NCBI RefSeq assembly: GCF_005405925.1 | Contig: NZ_BJHV01000001.1 | Location: 4,960,001 to 5,024,000 of the forward strand | Direction: 5' to 3' | From: Streptomyces antimycoticus | Lineage (GTDB): Bacteria > Actinomycetota > Actinomycetes > Streptomycetales > Streptomycetaceae | DNA: 64,000 bases | In this document: positions 57,763-64,000 of the stretch, piece after piece | Layout: each line of letters begins with the position of its first letter | How positions within the stretch are numbered: the first letter of the stretch is position 1 | The notes under the pieces: generated by a model | Told to the model about the DNA's origin: nothing | Seen by the model: only the letters and a program-made list of their open reading frames with translations | Databases searched by the model: none | Position numbers and translations under genes: made by a program

Positions 57763-58335
57763 GCGGATGACGGTACCCCGGCCGCTACCCGGCCCGCCTC
57801 TCCTTTTTCCGGCCTCAGCAAGCGCTAAGTGCCCGCTCAGTGCCGGGGCCTAGCGTCACGTACGCGACGGGCCGTCCGTTCTCCCTCCCTCTCCCGACGG
57901 ACCGTCGCACCTTACGTTTCGTGTCCGTGGCCGGAACCGGACGGGGCCCCCGGGACCACCGGCGGGTGGCCGCAGGACGGCGGGAGGAGGCGGGGTCGCA
58001 GGGGTGGTGTCCTGGACGCTTTCGCATATGTGCGGCGCCAACCCCCGGCCCACACCGCGCCCCCGGGCACCGGCCCCGTAAATAGGCGGTCCAGGGCGCC
58101 GCCCCGGAGGCCCCGCCCCCGGCACCCACCACGAACAGCAGGCGCACCACCCACGCACCCGCACCCGCACCCGCACCCGCACCGGCACCGGCACCCGCAA
58201 GCCGGACCGGCATCGCGCCGTGCCCCGCCCGCCCCCGGAACCCACGCCGAACCCCCACCATCCCCGGGCCGACCCCGCCTACCCTGGTGGCTTCTTCGAT
58301 ACGGCCGGCAACAGTCACCGGGGGGACGGGGCCTC
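57763..58335. other. Intergenic before the NACHT gene, hexamer repeat
   Basis: No gene is supported. From about 58141 to 58200 a CACCCG/CACCGG hexamer repeats roughly nine times. The open frames seen on both strands here come from this repeat and the high GC. Confidence 0.5.
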
Positions 58336-60804
58336 ATGGATCCCGCAGCGATACACACACTGGTCCAGGAACTCTTCGTCGCCGAGGGGCCGGTGGACCG
58401 GCCCGTGCGCATCGCCTCGCTGGTCGCCTTCCAGGGCGACCGCCGCACGCTCACCGAACGGGACCTGCCCCGGATCGCCGCCGCGCTCCTTGCCGCGCTC
58501 CTTAAGGAGGCCACCGAAGGGGGCGTCGCTCAGAAACGAGAGCCGGCGCACCCCGAGCTCACCGACGCACTCGCCCGCACCCTCCACGCCCTCGGCACCG
58601 TCGACCTGGACGACCTGCGGGCCGTCCGCCTCGGCCCCGAAGCCTTCGCCCGCCACCTCGCCATCGCCGCGCCCGACGCCGACGAGGGGCTGGACGCGGA
58701 CGACGCCCGGGCGTACGCCTCGCTGCGGGAGGCCGTCTGCGGGCACATCCTGCGCTTCCTCGTCCGCCGCTCCCCCTTCGTCACGGCCGCCGAGGACGCC
58801 GCGTTCGAGGAGCGCTACGCCCGGGACATCGTGGCCGCCCACGACCATCTGACGATCTACGGCATCGATCTGGCCCACTCCCCCGACAGCTGGCCGCTGG
58901 ACGCCGCCTATCTCAGCCTGGAGACCGAGACCGACGCGGGAGGCCCGAGCGCCCCCGCCGAACAGGCCCTCGCCGGACGCGAAAGGGTGCTGCTGTGGGG
59001 CGTGGCAGGGTCGGGCAAGACCACGCTGGTGCAGCGGCTCGCGGTGTCCGTGGCACGCGGTGACCTCCCGGTCCCGCTGGCGGGGCTGCGCGGGCGGGTC
59101 CCCTTCGTGCTCCCCGTGCGCCGGTTCCGCCGCGACGGCTTCCCGGAGCCGGACGCCTTCCTGTCCGCCGTCCGCTATCCGCACACCGCCGCCCAGCCGC
59201 CGGGATGGGCCGAGCGGGTGCTGTCCCACGGGCGCGGGCTGCTGCTCGTGGACGGGGTGGACGAGGCCCCGGAGGGGGAGCGTGAGCGGCTGCGGGAGGC
59301 GCTGCGCGAGCTTCCGGCGCGCTATCCGGGAAATATCTGGCTGGTCACCTCGCGCCCCTCGGCCGTACGGGAGAACTGGCTGGCCTCGGAGCGCTTCACC
59401 GAGCTGAAACTCTCCCCGCTCAGCCGCGAGGGGGTCACCGCGTTCATCCGGCGCTGGCATGCGGCCGCCCGCCAGGACATCACCGACGGTGCCGATCTGG
59501 ACCGGCTGAGTGGTTACGAGGAAACGCTGCTGGACGCCGTGAGGATTACCCGGGACCTCGGCCGGCTGGCCACCAATCCACTGATGTGCGGTCTGCTGTG
59601 CGCGCTGCACCGGGACCGCCGCGGCTATCTGCCGCGCGGCCGGAAAGCCCTCTATGACGCGGCCCTTTCCATGTTGCTGGAACGGCGCGACCGCGAGCGC
59701 GCCATGCTGCCGCCGGAGGGAATCGACCTCCCCCAGGAACCGAAGATCCAGCTGCTGCAGAAGCTGGCGCACTGGATGCTCGTCAACGGCCGGTCCGAAA
59801 TGGACCGGACCACCGCCGTCGAGACGCTCGGCCGGCACCTCCCGGCCATTCCGCACGCGGCGCGGCAGGGCGGGCCGGAGGAGATCTACCGACATCTGCT
59901 CAATCGGACCGGTCTATTGCGCGAGCCCACACCCGGTTCGGTCGATTTCGTGCACCGAACGTTCCAGGACTATCTCAGCGCGAGAGCGGTCGTCGAACGA
60001 CACGATTTCGACTTCCTGATCGACCACGCACACCTGGACGACTGGGAAGAAGTGATCAGAATGTCGGTCGCTCTCGCCCGCCCCGATGAATGCGGCTACC
60101 TCCTGGAGGGGCTGCTGGCGGCCCGTAAAGACGCCCGGCCGGTCCATGCCCGCCATCGCAAACTCCTGGCGGCCGCATGTCTGGAACACGCGACGGAGCT
60201 GGACCCCGAGGTGCGTTCCCGGGTGCATCGCTATACCCGCGATCTGGTACGCCCGACCTCGCTGGAAGCGGCCCGCGCGCTGGGCTGGATCGGGCCTATC
60301 GTGCTGGAAATGCTGCCCGATCCCAGCGGCGTATCCGATGAGGAGGCCCACCGGCTGGCCGTCACCGCCACCTCGATAGCCGACGACCGCGCCATCGACT
60401 ATCTCGTCCGGCTGCGGGACCGCGCCTCCTGGGCGGTACGGGCGCAGCTCGCGGGCGCCTGGCGGCGATATGACACCGATCGTTACGCCGAGGAAATCAT
60501 CGGCCATCTCGATGAGCGGGAACTCGACTTTCCGGTGTCGGACCTGGAGGAGCTGCGGGCGCTGCGCCGGCTCGGCGGCCGCCCCTGCGTCCAGATAGCC
60601 GGTGCGCTCACCCCGGACCAGCTTGCCGAGGGCCTGGTGGCGGAGCGGCTGACCGAGCTGTGGCTCGCCTACGACCTGGGCGCGGACCTGGACCTGAGCT
60701 GGCTGGCCGCCTTCCCCCGGCTGCACACCCTGCGGCTGAGCCACCGCAATACGGGGGTGACCGGGGTCCCGGAGGGCGTCCAGGTCATCGTGGCGGGCGC
60801 GTAA
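58336..60804 (+). CDS. NACHT-domain NTPase (STAND family)
   Basis: The 822-aa protein has a helical N-terminal domain (residues 1-200) and a NACHT ATPase: Walker A LLWGVAGSGKTTLVQRL near 220, Walker B GLLLVDGVDEAPEG near 300, and the sensor-type LVTSRPSA. A winged-helix-like and helical C-terminal region follows (FVHRTFQDYLSARAVV) with short repeat-like beta/alpha units at the end (LHTLRLSHRNTGVTGV). Bacterial NACHT proteins include anti-phage defence proteins. No toxic effector domain is obvious. ATG 58336 follows a G-rich site. Confidence 0.9.
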   Translation: MDPAAIHTLVQELFVAEGPVDRPVRIASLVAFQGDRRTLTERDLPRIAAALLAALLKEATEGGVAQKREPAHPELTDALARTLHALGTVDLDDLRAVRLGPEAFARHLAIAAPDADEGLDADDARAYASLREAVCGHILRFLVRRSPFVTAAEDAAFEERYARDIVAAHDHLTIYGIDLAHSPDSWPLDAAYLSLETETDAGGPSAPAEQALAGRERVLLWGVAGSGKTTLVQRLAVSVARGDLPVPLAGLRGRVPFVLPVRRFRRDGFPEPDAFLSAVRYPHTAAQPPGWAERVLSHGRGLLLVDGVDEAPEGERERLREALRELPARYPGNIWLVTSRPSAVRENWLASERFTELKLSPLSREGVTAFIRRWHAAARQDITDGADLDRLSGYEETLLDAVRITRDLGRLATNPLMCGLLCALHRDRRGYLPRGRKALYDAALSMLLERRDRERAMLPPEGIDLPQEPKIQLLQKLAHWMLVNGRSEMDRTTAVETLGRHLPAIPHAARQGGPEEIYRHLLNRTGLLREPTPGSVDFVHRTFQDYLSARAVVERHDFDFLIDHAHLDDWEEVIRMSVALARPDECGYLLEGLLAARKDARPVHARHRKLLAAACLEHATELDPEVRSRVHRYTRDLVRPTSLEAARALGWIGPIVLEMLPDPSGVSDEEAHRLAVTATSIADDRAIDYLVRLRDRASWAVRAQLAGAWRRYDTDRYAEEIIGHLDERELDFPVSDLEELRALRRLGGRPCVQIAGALTPDQLAEGLVAERLTELWLAYDLGADLDLSWLAAFPRLHTLRLSHRNTGVTGVPEGVQVIVAGA

Positions 60805-61024
60805 GGGCAGCGGCCCGGAGGTGCGGCCCCCTGGGGTTTCTCCGGCGGTCAGGCGCCTGAGCGCTCCTAGGCCCCTGAGCGGCCCCTGCCTCCCGTTCGC
60901 CCCCGCGCCGGGCCGGAAAGTCCAGGGAAACCCCCAGGGCCCGCAGAACCCCGCCAGGGCCCCTCAGGGGCGCGCCTGCGGATAAGGCCGCTGCTCCGCC
61001 CGCACAAATCCGCCCGCACAAAAG
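60805..61024. other. Non-coding spacer between NACHT and clpC genes
   Basis: The 220-bp stretch contains short repeated words (CCCCTGAGCG, CGCCCGCACAAA twice) and no gene. Confidence 0.5.
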
Positions 61025-61061
61025 GGGGCCGCCCCGGACCGGGATGGTCCGGGGCGGCCCC
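61025..61061 (-). terminator. Terminator of clpC
   Basis: GGGGCCGCCCCGGACC and GGTCCGGGGCGGCCCC form a perfect 16-bp stem with a 5-nt loop, 25 nt after the clpC stop. Confidence 0.9.
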
Positions 61062-61085
61062 AGGCGTGGGCGCGGCGTCGCCGCG

Positions 61086-63611
61086 TCACGCCTCCTTGCT
61101 GAGGTTCGGGCCCGCGCCACCGGCGGCGGACTCGATCGGCGGAGTGTCGGGCAGCGCCGACTTCTCCTCGCCGCGGAAGGTGAACTTCTTCTCCTCACCC
61201 TCGCCCTCGGTGTCCACGACCACGATGTGGCCCGGACGCAGCTCGCCGAAGAGGATCTTCTCCGAGAGCACGTCCTCGATCTCGCGCTGGATCGTCCGGC
61301 GCAGCGGCCGGGCGCCCAGCACGGGGTCGTAGCCCCGCTTGGCGAGCAGCTTCTTGGCGTCGCCGTTGAGCTCGATGCCCATGTCGCGGTCCTTGAGCCG
61401 CTCGTCCACCTTGGTGATCATGAGGTCGACGATCTGGATGATGTCTTCCTCGGTGAGCTGGTGGAAGACCACGGTGTCATCGACACGGTTCAGGAACTCG
61501 GGGCGGAAGTGCTGCTTCAGCTCCTCGTTGACCTTGTTCTTCATCCGCTCGTAGCCGGTCTTCACATCGCCCTGGGCGGCGAAGCCCAGGTTGAAGCCCT
61601 TGGAGATGTCCCGGGTGCCGAGGTTGGTGGTCATGATGATCACCGTGTTCTTGAAGTCCACGACCCGGCCCTGGGAGTCGGTCAGCCGACCGTCCTCCAG
61701 GATCTGCAGCAGCGAGTTGAAGATGTCCGGGTGGGCCTTCTCGACCTCGTCGAAGAGGACCACGGAGAACGGCTTGCGGCGCACCTTCTCGGTGAGCTGG
61801 CCGCCCTCCTCGTAGCCCACGTATCCGGGCGGGGAGCCGAAGAGCCGCGAGACGGTGTGCTTCTCGCTGAACTCCGACATGTCGAGCGAGATCATCGCGT
61901 CCTCGTCGCCGAAGAGGAATTCGGCGAGAGTCTTGCTGAGCTCGGTCTTACCGACACCGGACGGGCCCGCGAAGATGAACGAGCCACCGGGGCGCTTGGG
62001 GTCCTTGAGGCCCGCACGCGTGCGCCGGATGGCCTGGGAGAGCGCCTTGATGGCGTCCTTCTGGCCGATGACGCGCTTGTGCAGCTCGTCCTCCATGCGC
62101 AGCAGCCGGGAGGACTCCTCCTCGGTCAGCTTGAAGACCGGGATGCCCGTGGCCGTGGCCAGGACCTCGGCGATCAGCTCCTCGTCGACCTCGGCGACGA
62201 CGTCCATGTCGCCGGCCTTCCACTCCTTCTCCCGCTTCGCCTTGGCGGCCAGGAGCTGCTTCTCCTTGTCGCGCAGACCCGCGGCCATCTCGAAGTCCTG
62301 CGAGTCGATCGCGGACTCCTTCTCCCGGCGCACATCGGCGATCTTCTCGTCGAATTCGCGCAGGTCCGGCGGTGCGGTCATCCGGCGGATCCGCATCCGG
62401 GAGCCGGCCTCGTCGATCAGGTCGATCGCCTTGTCCGGCAGGAAGCGGTCCGAGATGTAGCGGTCGGCCAGGGTGGCGGCCGCGACCAGAGCCGAGTCCG
62501 TGATCGAGACGCGGTGGTGCGCCTCGTAGCGGTCCCGCAGGCCCTTGAGGATCTCGATGGTGTGGGGCAGCGACGGCTCGGCGACCTGGATGGGCTGGAA
62601 GCGGCGCTCCAGGGCCGCGTCCTTCTCCAGGTACTTGCGGTACTCGTCGAGCGTGGTCGCGCCGATGGTCTGCAGCTCGCCCCGCGCCAGCATCGGCTTG
62701 AGGATGCTGGCGGCATCGATCGCGCCCTCGGCGGCACCCGCACCCACCAGGGTGTGGAGCTCGTCGATGAACAGGATGATGTCGCCGCGGGTGCGGATCT
62801 CCTTGAGCACCTTCTTCAGGCGCTCCTCGAAATCACCGCGGTAGCGGGAGCCGGCGACCAGGGCGCCCAGGTCCAGGGTGTAGAGGTGCTTGTCCTTGAG
62901 GGTCTCGGGCACCTCACCCTTGACGATCGCCTGGGCCAGTCCCTCGACGACCGCCGTCTTGCCGACGCCGGGCTCGCCGATGAGGACCGGGTTGTTCTTG
63001 GTGCGGCGCGAAAGCACCTGCATGACCCGCTCGATCTCCTTCTCGCGCCCGATGACCGGGTCGAGCTTGGATTCGCGGGCGGCCTGGGTGAGATTGCGGC
63101 CGAACTGGTCCAGGACGAGCGAGGTGGAGGGAGTGCCCTCCGCCGGGCCGCCGGCGGTGGCGGCCTCCTTGCCCTGGTAGCCGGAGAGCAGCTGGATGAC
63201 CTGCTGCCGCACCCGGTTCAGATCGGCGCCCAGCTTCACGAGGACCTGGGCGGCGACGCCCTCGCCCTCGCGGATCAGGCCGAGCAGGATGTGCTCCGTA
63301 CCGATGTAGTTGTGGCCGAGCTGAAGGGCCTCGCGGAGCGACAGCTCCAGGACCTTCTTGGCACGGGGGGTGAAGGGAATGTGCCCGGACGGGGCCTGCT
63401 GGCCCTGCCCGATGATCTCCTCCACCTGCTGGCGGACCGCCTCGAGCGAAATCCCGAGGCTCTCCAGGGCCTTAGCGGCGACACCCTCACCCTCGTGGAT
63501 CAGGCCCAGGAGGATGTGTTCGGTGCCGATGTAGTTGTGGTTGAGCATCCGGGCTTCTTCCTGAGCCAGGACGACAACCCGCCGCGCGCGGTCGGTGAAC
63601 CTCTCGAACAT
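61086..63611 (-). CDS. clpC: ATP-dependent Clp protease ATPase subunit ClpC
   Basis: ClpC is the AAA+ unfoldase that feeds substrates to ClpP. The 841-aa protein has the double Clp-N repeat ([20 protein letters not shown] with two [12 protein letters not shown] copies), Walker [17 protein letters not shown] near 212, a UVR/middle domain ([20 protein letters not shown]), and the second AAA domain with [12 protein letters not shown] near 550. The C-terminal D2-small domain ends with a short acidic tail. ATG 63611 follows GAGGAG at 9 nt. Confidence 0.97.
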   Translation of the reverse strand: MFERFTDRARRVVVLAQEEARMLNHNYIGTEHILLGLIHEGEGVAAKALESLGISLEAVRQQVEEIIGQGQQAPSGHIPFTPRAKKVLELSLREALQLGHNYIGTEHILLGLIREGEGVAAQVLVKLGADLNRVRQQVIQLLSGYQGKEAATAGGPAEGTPSTSLVLDQFGRNLTQAARESKLDPVIGREKEIERVMQVLSRRTKNNPVLIGEPGVGKTAVVEGLAQAIVKGEVPETLKDKHLYTLDLGALVAGSRYRGDFEERLKKVLKEIRTRGDIILFIDELHTLVGAGAAEGAIDAASILKPMLARGELQTIGATTLDEYRKYLEKDAALERRFQPIQVAEPSLPHTIEILKGLRDRYEAHHRVSITDSALVAAATLADRYISDRFLPDKAIDLIDEAGSRMRIRRMTAPPDLREFDEKIADVRREKESAIDSQDFEMAAGLRDKEKQLLAAKAKREKEWKAGDMDVVAEVDEELIAEVLATATGIPVFKLTEEESSRLLRMEDELHKRVIGQKDAIKALSQAIRRTRAGLKDPKRPGGSFIFAGPSGVGKTELSKTLAEFLFGDEDAMISLDMSEFSEKHTVSRLFGSPPGYVGYEEGGQLTEKVRRKPFSVVLFDEVEKAHPDIFNSLLQILEDGRLTDSQGRVVDFKNTVIIMTTNLGTRDISKGFNLGFAAQGDVKTGYERMKNKVNEELKQHFRPEFLNRVDDTVVFHQLTEEDIIQIVDLMITKVDERLKDRDMGIELNGDAKKLLAKRGYDPVLGARPLRRTIQREIEDVLSEKILFGELRPGHIVVVDTEGEGEEKKFTFRGEEKSALPDTPPIESAAGGAGPNLSKEA

Positions 63612-64000
63612 CGTTAATCGCTCCTCAGAGCGGTCAGAAAGATCGGGGACGATCCCCTCCCTGTCCTTCCGCATGCTAGTCCCGCAACCCGGGACAGCTC
63701 ATTCCAACTGCCGACAACCGTCCGGATCACCCCCGCTCGCGCGGGGCAAACAGCCACTGGCTTCCTGCCCGAACAGCCGACAACTGCCTTAACCCGATGG
63801 TGCGAGACGATGTTCCCGCAGGCCAGGCATCTACGCCCACCGCCAGTACGCCGATGGCGAACGCCGCTTCCTCCCGACACGCGGACCGCCCCTCCCCACT
63901 AGGGATGTCTTACCCGCAAGCACAGATACTCCATGCCGTGGGGCCCGGTTCCATCCGCTACGGGCGAACAACCTTGCGCCCGTTCACCGGCCCTGCACGG
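63612..64000. other. Upstream region of clpC to the window edge
   Basis: No gene is visible. It probably carries the clpC promoter: TAGCAT (63673-63678 on the plus strand reversed) is a weak -10 candidate. The 29-nt CRISPR-repeat-like element lies within it. Confidence 0.4.
63723..63751 (-). repeat. Lone type I-E CRISPR-repeat-like element
   Basis: On the minus strand the 29 nt begin GTTTGCCCCGCGCGAGCGGG and end GTGATCCG, with the 6-bp palindrome CCCCGC/GCGGGG and the 29-nt length of Streptomyces type I-E repeats. No second copy is found within the remaining 250 nt on the right or the sequence to the left, so there is no array here. The symmetrical core could also be a regulator site for clpC. 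Confidence 0.35.

Noticed and set aside
57815..58318. Glycine/alanine-repeat protein upstream of the NACHT gene
   Set aside because: It is produced by the hexamer repeat at 58141-58200 read on the minus strand; no initiation signals.
61044..63617. Long plus-strand frame antisense to clpC
   Set aside because: clpC is unambiguous on the minus strand; the frame only mirrors its codon pattern.
63723..63751. A CRISPR array
   Set aside because: Only one repeat-like unit is visible and no cas gene is in the window, so an array cannot be called.

Overview
The window is from a Streptomyces chromosome or a very close actinomycete. Base composition is very GC-rich with strong third-position GC bias, GTG starts are common, and the genes are hallmark Streptomyces housekeeping genes: msiK, cysS/ispF/ispD/carD, phoR-phoP/phoU, mshA and mshD for mycothiol, ppk with a CHAD partner, and clpC. 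From memory, the order of the core genes matches other Streptomyces genomes; no alignment was run.

Layout. 0-2 kb: a partial regulator, a very short LysR-type DNA-binding protein and tRNA-Thr(TGT). 2-5 kb: msiK behind a DasR-like operator, a small exported protein and a sugar nucleotidyltransferase. 5-8.2 kb: a DoxX-family membrane protein flanked by repeat-rich non-coding DNA. 8.2-13 kb: rlmB, cysS, ispF, ispD and carD, all on the minus strand. 13-18.2 kb: phosphate control, with a lipoprotein, phoP-phoR, PHO-box-like repeats, phoU, a cysteine-rich mini-protein and a small conserved protein; a 71-bp piece of the phoP 3' end is duplicated behind the gene.

18.2-34.5 kb is accessory DNA. It holds a giant HTH-STAND-WD40 protein, an FkbM methyltransferase, a lower-GC island with two tiny genes, a reductase / glycosyltransferase / GntR group, a gene graveyard (DJ-1 remnant and an inverted, split quinone oxidoreductase), an SDR/ArsR divergent pair, and a glycosyltransferase cluster around a secreted repeat protein. 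That protein carries an N-X-T sequon in every repeat and sits beside a three-domain glycosyltransferase whose domains resemble yeast Golgi mannosyltransferases.

34.5-49.2 kb returns to core: gpmA, an MFS exporter, an overlapping small protein / ECF sigma / M48 protease operon, a Tat-exported beta-helix protein, YbjN-like protein, mshA, a methyltransferase, an APC permease, an XRE regulator, an aldo/keto reductase and a Nudix hydrolase. 49.2-56.4 kb is polyphosphate and phosphate metabolism (CHAD, ppk, secreted 5'-nucleotidase) plus mshD. 56.4-60.8 kb has a macrolide-type glycosyltransferase with a 9-codon leader peptide and a nested inverted repeat, which looks like a drug-sensing translational attenuator, followed by a NACHT NTPase. 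61-64 kb is clpC and a lone 29-nt sequence that looks like a type I-E CRISPR repeat.

Two genes (the large glycosyltransferase and the MFS transporter) are each broken by an apparent one-base loss in a G run, so either they are recent pseudogenes or the assembly has homopolymer errors.
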